Positions 1 through 7,049 of a stretch of DNA of 15,338 nt are shown in pieces. Origin of the DNA: Taishania sp036758285. Lineage in GTDB: Bacteria > Bacteroidota > Bacteroidia > Flavobacteriales_D > Crocinitomicaceae. A program made the translations under genes and the position numbers. Location of the stretch: positions 1 to 15,338 of the forward strand of contig DAIOWV010000064.1 in assembly GCA_036758285.1 (NCBI GenBank), read 5' to 3'. The notes under the pieces are model-generated. The model was given only the letters and a program-made list of their open reading frames with translations, searched no databases and was not told the DNA's origin. Every line of letters starts with the position of its first letter. Within the stretch, counting starts at the first letter, position 1.

Positions 1-95
1 TTTGGTAAAAATCTTCTTTTTGTTTTGCGGTTTGAGTGAGAAACATTATTTCCTACCATTACCGACTTTCCTGTAAGTTGACAAACTCTTGACAT
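1..95 (-). CDS. rpmB: 50S ribosomal protein L28 (5' part; continues beyond left edge)
   Basis: This is the N-terminal part of a ribosomal protein L28 gene, truncated by the window edge. The ATG is at 93-95, and 31 codons are readable before the sequence runs out. They begin MSRVCQLTGKSVMVGNNV and continue with SHSNRKTKRRFLP, which is the highly conserved L28 N-terminus (CQxTGK, GNNVSHxxxKTKRRFLPN). L28 is a structural protein of the large ribosomal subunit. In many Bacteroidota rpmB is followed by rpmG and other small translation genes, which would lie off the left edge here. The gene points the same way as the upstream aminotransferase but is separated from it by a terminator and about 275 bases, so it probably has its own promoter. 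Confidence 0.93.
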   Translation of the reverse strand, partial: MSRVCQLTGKSVMVGNNVSHSNRKTKRRFLP

Positions 96-134
96 TTCTT
101 AATTGTATTAATCCTAAAAATTCTAAATGGGGTG

Positions 135-166
135 CAAAGAAAAGTATAATTCAATACAAATCCAAA
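135..166 (-). promoter_or_regulatory. Candidate rpmB promoter (TTTG...TTTCTTTGCACC)
   Basis: On the minus strand, TTTCTTTG at 135-142 is followed by CACCCC. It resembles the Bacteroidota -7 box TAnnTTTG, with one mismatch at position 2, and the trailing CAC often seen at strong ribosomal-protein promoters. A TTTG at 163-166 lies 20 bases upstream and could serve as the -33 box. This would give an rpmB leader of roughly 30-35 bases. It is a pattern match only. Confidence 0.5.
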
Positions 167-246
167 TTAAATTTCTTATTTTTTTAACTTTCTAAATTTT
201 AATTGTTAATAACTCTTGAAATTCAAAAGCCATCAACAAAGGCCGA

Positions 247-254
247 CAAAGATA
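247..254 (-). promoter_or_regulatory. Second TAnnTTTG box upstream of rpmB
   Basis: On the minus strand 247-254 reads TATCTTTG, a perfect match to the Bacteroidota -7 consensus TAnnTTTG, but no convincing -33 TTG sits 17-20 bases upstream. If used, it would give rpmB a long leader of about 145 bases starting in the only GC-rich patch of this gap (GGCC near 241). It may be an alternative distal promoter or chance. Confidence 0.3.
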
Positions 255-370
255 ATTGAAATATTCTTATTTTACTATCTCTTGTTTAATAATTATCTAA
301 ATAACTGAATCACAAATAGAAAATTGTTAATAAACAGCTATACAAAAGATTAATTTAAAAAAGTAATAAA

Positions 371-404
371 ACAAAAAGAGAAGTAACAAATATCACTTCT
401 CTTT
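371..404 (-). terminator. Intrinsic terminator of the aminotransferase gene
   Basis: A perfect 10-base inverted repeat (AAAGAGAAGT at 375-384, ACTTCTCTTT at 395-404) encloses a 10-base loop. On the minus strand the stem runs straight into a T-rich tail (TTTTTGTTTTATT). It lies about 20 bases past the stop codon of the aminotransferase gene, so it should end that transcript and insulate rpmB. Confidence 0.8.
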
Positions 405-424
405 ATATTAAAATTAATTTAGAA

Positions 425-1660
425 TTATCTTGCTGAACTAAAATCTTCAGTTGTGATTGCAACTTCAACCTTACCTGGATATTGTTCTAATGCGACTTTT
501 AAACATTCTACCGCATTTTTTAGAGCATCAATATTTAAAACATACGCCAAACGAACTTCATTCTTACCATATCCTGGTGTAGAATAAAAACCACTTGCTG
601 GTGCCATCATCACCGTTTGTCCTTCATGTGAGAAATCCTCCAAAAGCCATTGACAAAATTTATCAGAATCATCTATTGGCAACTTTGCAACACAGTAGAA
701 TGCTCCGCTTGGTTTTGGGCAAAATACACCTGGAATTTCATTCAGTCCATCTACTAGTACATTTCTTCTTGCAACATATTCAGAAATCACCTCATCAAAA
801 TAAGATTGAGGTGTTTCAAGAGCTGCTTCTGCTCCAATTTGTTCGATTGTAGGTGGAGACAAACGAGCTTGTGCAAATTTCATTGCTCCAGCCATCAATT
901 CTTTATTCTTTGAAACCAAAGCTCCAATTCGAGCCCCACACATTGAATATCTCTTTGATACAGAATCAATCATCACTACATTGTTTTCAATTCCTTCCAA
1001 ATTCATAACTGAATGAGGAACTGCACCATCGTAGCAAAACTCACGATACACTTCGTCTGCAAATAAGAAAATATCATATTTTTTAACAATCGCAGCTAAT
1101 TGATTTAACTCTTCTTTACTGTATAAATAACCTGTTGGATTACCTGGATTACAAATAACTATTGCTTTTGTTTTACTTGTAATTTTTTTCTCAATTTCTT
1201 CAACTGGTGGCAATGCAAAACCATTTTCAATCGAAGCTGTAACTGGTACAACCGTCAATCCTGCCATTACCGCAAACCCATTGTAATTGGCATAAAAAGG
1301 CTCGGGAATAATTACCTCATCACCTGGATCACAAGCCGTCATAAAACCAAAAACTAGTGCTTCAGAGCCTCCTGTTGTAATGATAATATCATTCGCTTCC
1401 ACATGAATTCCCGATTTTTTGTATGCTATTGCTAATTTCTCACGATAAGAAGCAAAGCCTGCTGAATGACTATACTCCAACACTTTAATATCTGCACTTT
1501 TCATTGCTGAAATTGCAGATTCAGGTGTAGCTATATCTGGCTGACCAATATTTAAATGGTGAACTTTTAATCCTTTTGCATATGCTTGTTCAGCAAATGG
1601 AACCAATTTACGTATTGGTGAAGCAGGCATATCTACAGCCTTATGGGATAATTTTGGCAT
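425..1660 (-). CDS. Pyridoxal-phosphate-dependent aminotransferase, class I/II (aspartate aminotransferase-like)
   Basis: This 411-residue cytosolic fold-type I aminotransferase has normal family length. Visible signatures are the cofactor-binding TGGSEA around residues 96-101, NPGNPTG at 171-177 (PLP-ring Asn and glycine-rich turn), ADEVY at 201-205 (Asp202 to the pyridine nitrogen, Tyr to the PLP oxygen) and SVSKRYSMCGARIG, in which Lys236 should form the internal aldimine. Arg370 in VRLAY is the expected substrate alpha-carboxylate contact. Such enzymes transfer the amino group from aspartate or another amino acid to 2-oxoglutarate. The sequence alone does not fix the amino-acid donor, so no gene symbol is given. 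It is monocistronic: a TAnnTTTG promoter lies just upstream, a hairpin terminator downstream, and its upstream neighbour is divergent. Confidence 0.9.
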   Translation of the reverse strand: MPKLSHKAVDMPASPIRKLVPFAEQAYAKGLKVHHLNIGQPDIATPESAISAMKSADIKVLEYSHSAGFASYREKLAIAYKKSGIHVEANDIIITTGGSEALVFGFMTACDPGDEVIIPEPFYANYNGFAVMAGLTVVPVTASIENGFALPPVEEIEKKITSKTKAIVICNPGNPTGYLYSKEELNQLAAIVKKYDIFLFADEVYREFCYDGAVPHSVMNLEGIENNVVMIDSVSKRYSMCGARIGALVSKNKELMAGAMKFAQARLSPPTIEQIGAEAALETPQSYFDEVISEYVARRNVLVDGLNEIPGVFCPKPSGAFYCVAKLPIDDSDKFCQWLLEDFSHEGQTVMMAPASGFYSTPGYGKNEVRLAYVLNIDALKNAVECLKVALEQYPGKVEVAITTEDFSSAR

Positions 1661-1680
1661 ATCTATTACTATTAGAAATG

Positions 1681-1688
1681 CAAAGATA
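1681..1688 (-). promoter_or_regulatory. TAnnTTTG -7 box of the aminotransferase gene
   Basis: On the minus strand 1681-1688 reads TATCTTTG, a perfect Bacteroidota -7 box, ending 20 bases before the aminotransferase ATG. That predicts a short leader, typical of this phylum. The -33 region is only T-rich (a TTG at 12 bases is too close), so the assignment rests on the -7 box and its position. Confidence 0.6.
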
Positions 1689-1779
1689 AAGGATTAATTA
1701 CAATTTAAATAAAAAAGCTTCTTACAAAAGGAATTCTATGAAATAACGGTGATAACAAATAGTAAATTTAATTATTAGA

Positions 1780-1807
1780 TTGAAATAAAAGAAAATGCCT
1801 ATTTTTG
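1780..1807 (+). promoter_or_regulatory. Promoter of the LamG/T9SS gene (TTG-N17-TATTTTTG)
   Basis: TTG at 1780-1782 and TATTTTTG at 1800-1807 are spaced by 17 bases, an excellent fit to the Bacteroidota primary sigma promoter (TTG-N17-19-TAnnTTTG). The ATG at 1830 lies 22 bases downstream of the -7 box. This is the cleanest promoter match in the window. Confidence 0.72.
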
Positions 1808-1829
1808 ACAAAAAAAAATTCCCTTTACT

Positions 1830-3080
1830 ATGAAATTCCTATTATCAATTCTTTTTTTTGTACTAATAACACAAGTTTTTTCTCAGACAACTCCGCCCAC
1901 AAGCACCTTCTCTCTTGAAATGACAGGAACAAATTATGTACAGGTACCTCATAATAATTTATTTAATGTAAATACTGATGTTACTTACGAAGGTTGGTTT
2001 AACTTATGTTCCGAAGGAACTATTCTAAGTAAAAATTGGTGTAATGGTCAGGCTGGATACAATCTTTTTTTTAGACCGACACAATTAATTGAATTTACAG
2101 CAAATAGAACCTCATCATGTGACGGAATTACAGCTAGCATTAATTCGTCAAATACATTTGAACTGAATGAGTGGCACCATTTTGCTTTAACTTTAGATAT
2201 TGTCGGTACTACTACTATTGTAACATTGTACATGGATCATAACAGCACTCCTGAATTTCAAACAACGATTAACTGGAATTTAAACACCAACACTGAGCCT
2301 TTACGACTTGGTGCATATAAATTTTTAAATGGAAGTATGGGACTGTTTTCTACTGGAAGAATTTACGATTTTAGGACATACAATCAAGTTTTACCTTTTG
2401 CAAGTCAGTGTCTACAAACTCCTGTCGTAACCCCAAATATGAGATTAAATTTTATTTCTTCAAATGGAACGGTTTTTACCAATACAGGTAGTGGAGGAAC
2501 TGCTTTAAATGGAACTAATATATCTGGAGGTATTGCTTCAACGCCAAATTTCCTTTCAACTTCACTGTCGTTGTATAACACTTTAATCAGCACGCCTCTT
2601 GACTCCTATTGTATTAATGATTTAATTCAATTATCAACGACTAACACAGCATCTTCTTATACGTGGACTGTTCTTGCACCTGGATCAACATCTCCAATTA
2701 CAATTGGAACGGAGAATTCAACTAATTATACCCCATTGAATTCTGGAAGTCATATCTTTGAAGTTACCGAAAATATTGGAAATTGTAGTTCAAAAGCACA
2801 ATCATCATTAGATGTCGATGGTTGTTTAAATATCAAAGCTACAAATGTTCATTTTGATATATATCCAAATCCAACAGTTGGTTTTTTCACAATCCAATCA
2901 TCAGAAAGATTGCTGAAGGTCCAAATTTTAGACAATGCTGGACGCATAGTCTCAGAAGTTACCAATTCAGATTCAAATCAAGTAATTGTAGATATATCAA
3001 AAGTTACAGATGGAATCTACCAAGTATTAACAACTACAGAGACAGCAACATACATCAGTAAAATAGAAGTAAAAAAATAA
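1830..3080 (+). CDS. Secreted LamG-like (concanavalin-A fold) protein with T9SS type A sorting domain
   Basis: This 416-residue protein has a Sec signal peptide (residues 1-18, hydrophobic core LLSILFFVLITQVFS, probable cleavage before Gln19). Residues about 30-195 look like a LamG/pentraxin-type beta-sandwich: VTYEGWFN, NEWHHFALTLD, a short strand with LYMD, then LRLGAYKFLNGSMGLFSTGRIYDFRTYN, a run typical of these domains. Residues about 255-335 look like an Ig/PKD-type module with paired cysteines. From about 340 to the end is a T9SS type A C-terminal domain (FDIYPNPTVG, then DISKVTDGIYQV and a basic KIEVKK end). The protein is expected to cross the outer membrane by the type IX system and be released or surface-anchored. 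No catalytic residues are evident, so carbohydrate or protein binding is an inference from the fold. It has its own promoter and terminator, so it is probably a single-gene unit. Confidence 0.85.
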   Translation: MKFLLSILFFVLITQVFSQTTPPTSTFSLEMTGTNYVQVPHNNLFNVNTDVTYEGWFNLCSEGTILSKNWCNGQAGYNLFFRPTQLIEFTANRTSSCDGITASINSSNTFELNEWHHFALTLDIVGTTTIVTLYMDHNSTPEFQTTINWNLNTNTEPLRLGAYKFLNGSMGLFSTGRIYDFRTYNQVLPFASQCLQTPVVTPNMRLNFISSNGTVFTNTGSGGTALNGTNISGGIASTPNFLSTSLSLYNTLISTPLDSYCINDLIQLSTTNTASSYTWTVLAPGSTSPITIGTENSTNYTPLNSGSHIFEVTENIGNCSSKAQSSLDVDGCLNIKATNVHFDIYPNPTVGFFTIQSSERLLKVQILDNAGRIVSEVTNSDSNQVIVDISKVTDGIYQVLTTTETATYISKIEVKK

Positions 3081-3218
3081 TCCAGAGATGGAAGTTGGCT
3101 TGTTGGACAGATAATTGTTTAGCATTGCTTCTTTGTTATTCCGACAGGAATTAAAATTAAGTTTATTAATTGAATTTAAGTTTTATTCAAAAAATAAAAA
3201 GTTTTCCATCAATTACAG

Positions 3219-3251
3219 CAAAAGAGATGACATTTTTTAGCATCTCTTTTG
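3219..3251 (+). terminator. Hairpin terminator after the LamG/T9SS gene
   Basis: A perfect 11-base inverted repeat (CAAAAGAGATG at 3219-3229, CATCTCTTTTG at 3241-3251) encloses an 11-base loop. The descending arm carries the T-run (CTCTTTTGTCTATTT). It lies about 140 bases past the LamG stop codon, which is rather far, but no other gene lies between. The A/T symmetry means it could also work on the opposite strand. Confidence 0.65.
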
Positions 3252-3296
3252 TCTATTTGTGGGATACTATATACGTGTGCAACACATGGGATAACG

Positions 3297-3308
3297 AATA
3301 TTTGCACC
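3297..3308 (+). promoter_or_regulatory. Promoter-like AATATTTGCACC box
   Basis: AATATTTG at 3297-3304 matches the Bacteroidota -7 box TAnnTTTG at all but the first position and is followed by CACC, as at many strong promoters of this phylum. No good -33 TTG lies at the right distance. It could drive the dipeptidase lipoprotein gene with a leader of about 130 bases, or the 18-codon frame at 3331. Confidence 0.3.
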
Positions 3309-3442
3309 TAAGATTCCTTATATAAATACCATGAGCATTACGAAAACCATCTTGCCAAATACAGAATACAAATTTGTAATTTTATAAAGTGTTTGTTACC
3401 AATAATACATAAATTTACAATTCATAAAAAATAGTCATTATT

Positions 3443-4207
3443 TTGAATCGCCTGAAAATTTTCTTCATCCTTTTTATTCTTTATTCATGTCATTCACCAA
3501 AAAGCGAATCATCTAGTGCAATTATTCCAGTAAAGCAGCAAGAAATCAAAGACTCTATACTAAACATTGATTTAAAATTAGAGTTTGAACAAGATTCAAT
3601 CATGAATTTGCTAAATTTAGTAGATGTACAATCCATTGATTCTAGCATCCAAATTGATTTAAAATATGCTTCAGCAGATAACTTCATGAAGCAAAAATTA
3701 TATCATAAACTAACAAAATTGTACTTACAAAAAGATGTCGCTGAACGTATCGCCAAATCTCAAGTATTCTTAAAATCGATACACCCTAATTACAGTCTTC
3801 TGATTTATGATGGTGTTCGACCTGTTGAAGTTCAACAACGTATGTGGGATGCATTAGATACTATTCCTGTTGCAGAGAGAGGGAGGTTTGTTTCAAATCC
3901 TAAAAATCATAGTGTCCATAATTACGGTGCAGCTGTTGATTTAACAATCGTTGACGAACAAGGGATCCCACTTGATATGGGGGCAGGTTATGATGATATT
4001 CGAAAAATTGCTTATCCAAGTTTGGAAGCTCAATTTTTAGCATCGGGTGAATTAACTGAAAAACAAATAAATAATCGAAAATTATTACGAAAAGTAATGC
4101 AAAATCAAGGCTTTATAAATATTCCATCTGAATGGTGGCATTTTAACGCATACACAAGAAATGAAGTAAAAAAACGCTATAAAATCCTTGAGAAAGAACC
4201 TGAATAA
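3443..4207 (+). CDS. D-alanyl-D-alanine dipeptidase lipoprotein (peptidase M15D, VanX/DdpX family)
   Basis: This 254-residue predicted lipoprotein hydrolyses, by family, free D-Ala-D-Ala and related D,D-dipeptides using one zinc ion. The zinc ligands His159 and Asp166 are in SVHNYGAAVD (family pattern SxHxxGxAxD), the catalytic Glu230 and third ligand His233 are in SEWWHF, and Arg127 sits in YDGVRPVE as in VanX. The N-terminus (basic NRLK, a hydrophobic core, then LYSC) is a lipoprotein signal with Cys16 as the lipidated residue, so the enzyme should be anchored in the periplasm or outer membrane, unlike cytoplasmic VanX. The start must be TTG at 3443: an in-frame stop lies at 3425-3427, no ATG precedes the signal, and only this start keeps a normal signal peptide. 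Recycling of wall fragments is more likely than vancomycin resistance, because no vanH or vanA partner is present. The next gene follows closely and may be co-transcribed. Confidence 0.88.
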   Translation: MNRLKIFFILFILYSCHSPKSESSSAIIPVKQQEIKDSILNIDLKLEFEQDSIMNLLNLVDVQSIDSSIQIDLKYASADNFMKQKLYHKLTKLYLQKDVAERIAKSQVFLKSIHPNYSLLIYDGVRPVEVQQRMWDALDTIPVAERGRFVSNPKNHSVHNYGAAVDLTIVDEQGIPLDMGAGYDDIRKIAYPSLEAQFLASGELTEKQINNRKLLRKVMQNQGFINIPSEWWHFNAYTRNEVKKRYKILEKEPE

Positions 4208-4256
4208 GATACTATTACACAAAAAAGATTATCTTTAGTTTATGTGGAATCTAAAA

Positions 4257-5114
4257 ATGAAACTTTTACTCTTAATAACCTTATTAAGTACAAACATTTT
4301 TTCTCAAAATGGTGTTCATTATCATTTCAAATGTAGTCAAGCAGCATTATCGTTAGAAGAAGGTCAGATTGATATGGCTTTTTTATTTTTGTTAGATGCA
4401 TTTTCACAAAAAATTCCACCTAGATCTGCAGATTTATTCAATTTAGCCAAATGTTATTCTCAACAAAAGGACGCAGATTCAACAATAAAATACCTAAGAC
4501 TTGCAACAGAAGCCAATCCAACTATTAAAAATGTAATCAAATCACACAGATTATGGTTTCAGGAATTGATTGGAGAAGCAGCTTGGGAAGAATTCACGAC
4601 ACCCTCCGAAGTTGTTATTCCTGAAAATTTTAAAAATATACTTAGCACTCATGATCAATTAGAGTTTCGAACACTACAAATTTACCGATTAGAAAAACTC
4701 GCTAAAAGAAAACATCAACTAGATACAACTTCATTGGAATATCAAGAGGAATTGAAGATTATTTATTCAAAAAAAGATTCATTATTTCTACTATTGGATA
4801 GTACTTTGAGTAACACTTCGAAAGAATTATTACTTGCCCCTATGGTAAACAATCAGTTCAGTAATCTATTTCGAATGATTCACAATGAATATTTATTCAG
4901 TAGAAGACAACAAATTGATGATTTGATAGCAATTGGATTTATTATCCCTGATATAATGATTGATATTTATTACAAAGAATATTATGAAGAAGAACTAGGT
5001 CAACAGGTGTTAGGGGAAGATGACGACTTTTTATTTTATGAGAAATATGGTCTGGGCTTTAACAATGATATTCGTTCATTTCGAATCTACTGTTCCTGGT
5101 TATATGACAATTAA
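4257..5114 (+). CDS. Secreted protein of unknown function with TPR-like N-terminal part
   Basis: I do not recognise the family. An ATG at 4242 is possible, but the one at 4257 is preferred because it gives a standard signal peptide directly (MKLLLLITLLSTNIFSQ, cleavage likely after FS), leaving 285 residues. The first 70 or so mature residues look like tetratricopeptide helices: SQAALSLEEGQIDMAFLFLLDAF, then ADLFNLAKCYSQQKDADSTIKYLRLATEANP, matching the spacing of small/large residues in TPR repeats. The rest is helical and charged, rich in Tyr, Glu and Leu, with an acidic stretch (GEDDD) near the C-terminus. No T9SS tail is present, so the mature protein is probably periplasmic. It starts 50 bases after the dipeptidase stop and may share its transcript. 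Confidence 0.75.
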   Translation: MKLLLLITLLSTNIFSQNGVHYHFKCSQAALSLEEGQIDMAFLFLLDAFSQKIPPRSADLFNLAKCYSQQKDADSTIKYLRLATEANPTIKNVIKSHRLWFQELIGEAAWEEFTTPSEVVIPENFKNILSTHDQLEFRTLQIYRLEKLAKRKHQLDTTSLEYQEELKIIYSKKDSLFLLLDSTLSNTSKELLLAPMVNNQFSNLFRMIHNEYLFSRRQQIDDLIAIGFIIPDIMIDIYYKEYYEEELGQQVLGEDDDFLFYEKYGLGFNNDIRSFRIYCSWLYDN

Positions 5115-5125
5115 CCTTCTGAAAA

Positions 5126-5153
5126 CAAAAAGCTCCTCTATTTCTAGAAGAGC
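5126..5153 (-). terminator. Intrinsic terminator between convergent genes
   Basis: A 9-base stem (5132-5140 GCTCCTCTA, 5145-5153 TAGAAGAGC) has a 4-base loop. The single mismatch becomes a G-U pair only in the minus-strand RNA, where the hairpin is followed by TTTTTGTTTTC. It therefore best serves the thiolase gene. On the plus strand the stem is imperfect and the T-run weak, but it could also slow transcripts from the TPR-like gene. Confidence 0.8.
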
Positions 5154-5174
5154 CTTTAGTTAAATTGAAGTTTT

Positions 5175-6356
5175 TTATTTCAATAATTCGATAACACCTG
5201 CAGCACCTTGACCAGTACCAACGCACATTGTTACGATTCCATATTTTTGATTTCTTCTTCTCAATTCATTAATAATCTGAACTGATAATTTTGCTCCTGT
5301 ACATCCTAGTGGGTGACCTAGTGCAATTGCTCCACCGTTTACATTAACAATATCAGGGTTCAATCCCGCCTCACGGATAACTGCTAAAGATTGAGAAGCA
5401 AAAGCTTCGTTCAATTCGAATAAATTGATATCATTCAACGTTAAACCTGCTTGCTTGATCGCTTTCGGAATAGCATCTACTGGACCAATCCCCATAATAC
5501 GTGGCTCCACACCAACAACAGAATAAGAAGCTAAACGAGCAACCGGTTCTAAATTTAATTCTTTAACCATTTTCCCAGACATAACAAGTACAAATGCTGC
5601 ACCATCAGAAGTTTGAGAAGAATTTCCAGCTGTTACACTTCCTCCGTTTGCAAACACAGGCTTTAACTTCGCCAATGCTTCAATCGTACTAGCACGAGGG
5701 CCTTCATCTGTATCAACTACATAATTTTTAACATGACGTTTCTCACTTTCATCTAAGAAAATGTGCTCAACAGTTACGGGAGCGATATCTTGTACAAAAC
5801 GACCTTCTTTTATTGCTGCGATTGCTTTCTCATGAGATTTCAAAGCGAAGAAATCTTGTTCTTCTCTTGAAATTTTATAGTCATTTGCTACAGCTTCAGC
5901 TGTCAATCCCATCCCCCAATACCATGTAGGATTTTCCTTACCAACTTTAGGATTTGGAACAATTCTCCATCCCCCCATTGCCATAACAGACATTGACTCA
6001 ACTCCACCTGCAATGATGCAATCAGCCATTCCACTTTCAATTTTTGCTTGTGCTAATGCAATTGTTTCTAATCCAGAAGAACAGTATCTATTCACGGTCA
6101 TTCCTGGAACTTTATCATTCCCCAATCCCATCAAAGCAATTAAACGACCTACATTTAATCCTTGTTCTGCTTCTGGAGTTGCATTTCCAACAATCACGTC
6201 ATCAATACGGCTCGTATCCAATTGAGGTACTGAATCTACCAAGTGCTTGATAACGTCTGCAGCTAAATCATCTGGACGATAAAAACGAAATCCTCCTTTT
6301 CCTGCTTTTCCAACTGCTGAACGAAACCCCGTTACAATGTATGCTTCTTCTTTCAT
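5175..6356 (-). CDS. Acetyl-CoA C-acyltransferase (thiolase)
   Basis: This 393-residue protein is of normal thiolase length. Cys92 in NRYCSSGLETIA is the acyl-accepting nucleophile, NEAFA at 316-320 holds the conserved Asn, His348 is in GHPLGCTGA, and Cys378 in MCVGTGQGAA is the general base. GGVESMS at 117-123 is also typical. The opening SAVGKAGKGGFRFYRPDDLAA and the length resemble degradative 3-ketoacyl-CoA thiolases (FadA type) of Bacteroidota more than biosynthetic acetoacetyl-CoA thiolases, but substrate chain length cannot be read from sequence. The reaction cleaves 3-ketoacyl-CoA with CoA to acetyl-CoA and a shortened acyl-CoA, or runs in reverse. The usual partner, a multifunctional hydroxyacyl-CoA dehydrogenase gene, is not adjacent: upstream is the divergent aroK, downstream a terminator, so the gene is monocistronic here. 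Confidence 0.9.
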   Translation of the reverse strand: MKEEAYIVTGFRSAVGKAGKGGFRFYRPDDLAADVIKHLVDSVPQLDTSRIDDVIVGNATPEAEQGLNVGRLIALMGLGNDKVPGMTVNRYCSSGLETIALAQAKIESGMADCIIAGGVESMSVMAMGGWRIVPNPKVGKENPTWYWGMGLTAEAVANDYKISREEQDFFALKSHEKAIAAIKEGRFVQDIAPVTVEHIFLDESEKRHVKNYVVDTDEGPRASTIEALAKLKPVFANGGSVTAGNSSQTSDGAAFVLVMSGKMVKELNLEPVARLASYSVVGVEPRIMGIGPVDAIPKAIKQAGLTLNDINLFELNEAFASQSLAVIREAGLNPDIVNVNGGAIALGHPLGCTGAKLSVQIINELRRRNQKYGIVTMCVGTGQGAAGVIELLK

Positions 6357-6474
6357 ATTAAAAAAATTGTATATTCTCGATTAATATAGTTTTCACCATG
6401 TCAGTAAAATTAAACATTTTTTGGAGAAATTTATTATGTACGCATATTTTTTTCAATGAAAAAATAAAAAGTTA

Positions 6475-6501
6475 TTGACATTATTAATGGTTTCATTTTT
6501 G
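6475..6501 (+). promoter_or_regulatory. Candidate aroK promoter (TTG-N16-CATTTTTG)
   Basis: TTG at 6475-6477 and CATTTTTG at 6494-6501 are 16 bases apart; the -7 box has one mismatch to TAnnTTTG. The ATG at 6522 follows 20 bases later, a normal leader for this phylum, and this supports ATG 6522 over the in-frame TTG at 6507, which would be nearly at the transcription start. Confidence 0.5.
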
Positions 6502-6521
6502 GTTTTTTGTTTCTTTACACT

Positions 6522-7048
6522 ATGAATGTGATTCTGATTGGATATATGGGGTCTGGGAAAACGACTTTGGGCAAGAAACTATCTTCAAGGTTAGGGTTGA
6601 AATTTATTGATACAGATTCAATGATAGAAAAACAACAAAATTGTAGTATTCAGGAAATTTTCAATACAAAAGGTGAATCGTATTTTCGAGAACTTGAAAA
6701 AAAACTCATTTTTGAATTAAAAAAAGAGCAAAACCTACTCATATCGACTGGTGGTGGGCTACCTTGCTTTAATGATTTAATGGCAGAACTAAATGAACTT
6801 GGAATTACAATCTATTTAAAGAGACCTGCAAAGGAATTAGCAAACCGTGTCATTCGGTCAAAGAAAAAACGACCATTATTAATTGGTAAAACTGAAGAGG
6901 AATTACTTGCTTGTTCATAGAAAACACTTTACAAAAAAGAGAACCAATCTATGAACAAGCTCACATTGTTGCTGATCGAGAAATTCAAAACATTGTTTCT
7001 TTAGAACTTTACATTAAAGTGTATATGAAACAACATTTACTGAAATAA
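6522..7048 (+). pseudogene. aroK: Shikimate kinase with a frameshift near the 3' end
   Basis: AroK phosphorylates shikimate on the 3-hydroxyl with ATP, the fifth step of the chorismate pathway. From ATG 6522 the protein shows the P-loop GYMGSGKTT (residues 7-15), the shikimate-binding DTD (30-32), FRE with Arg56, the GGG turn (77-79) and the lid RPLL (117-120). The frame then hits TAG at 6918-6920, right after EELLACS. The missing C-terminus is intact in the frame that begins with TTC at 6914: FIENTLQKREPIYEQAH, the usual REPxYxxA segment, running to TAA at 7046-7048. Restoring one base near 6911-6916 (for example TTT for TT) gives about 175 residues, the normal length. The break is either a sequencing or assembly indel or a recent mutation; everything else looks under selection. 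The end lies one base from the converging halogenase-like gene. Confidence 0.85.
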
Positions 7049-7049
7049 C

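Larger units (their letters stand above)
3081..3442. other. Gene-poor intergenic region between the LamG gene and the dipeptidase gene
   Basis: No convincing gene or tRNA is visible in this 362-base gap. It holds the hairpin terminator at 3219-3251, a short inverted repeat ATTCC-gaca-GGAAT around 3138-3151, and a TTTGCACC promoter-like box at 3297-3308 followed by an 18-codon open frame (3331-3387). The last 60 bases before the dipeptidase start are almost pure A/T. Confidence 0.6.

Noticed and set aside
3081..3442. tRNA or structured RNA gene in the gap
   Set aside because: I read both strands for cloverleaf-type pairing and TTCRA-like loops and saw none; only the terminator hairpin and a 5-base inverted repeat stand out.
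3443..4207. Vancomycin-resistance determinant
   Set aside because: Only a VanX-like dipeptidase is present; there is no vanH, vanA or regulator, and the protein is an exported lipoprotein.
6507..6521. TTG at 6507 as the aroK start
   Set aside because: It adds MFLYT before a standard MNVILIGYMGSGKT opening and would lie almost on the predicted -7 box; ATG at 6522 fits family length better.
6906..6913. Tandem CTTG-CTTG as the cause of the aroK frameshift
   Set aside because: Removing one 4-base copy does not bring the downstream frame back; one base must be added or two removed. The repeat is probably chance.
6905..6920. Programmed -1 frameshifting in aroK
   Set aside because: There is no slippery X-XXY-YYZ heptamer and no clear downstream structure, and shikimate kinases are not known to use recoding.
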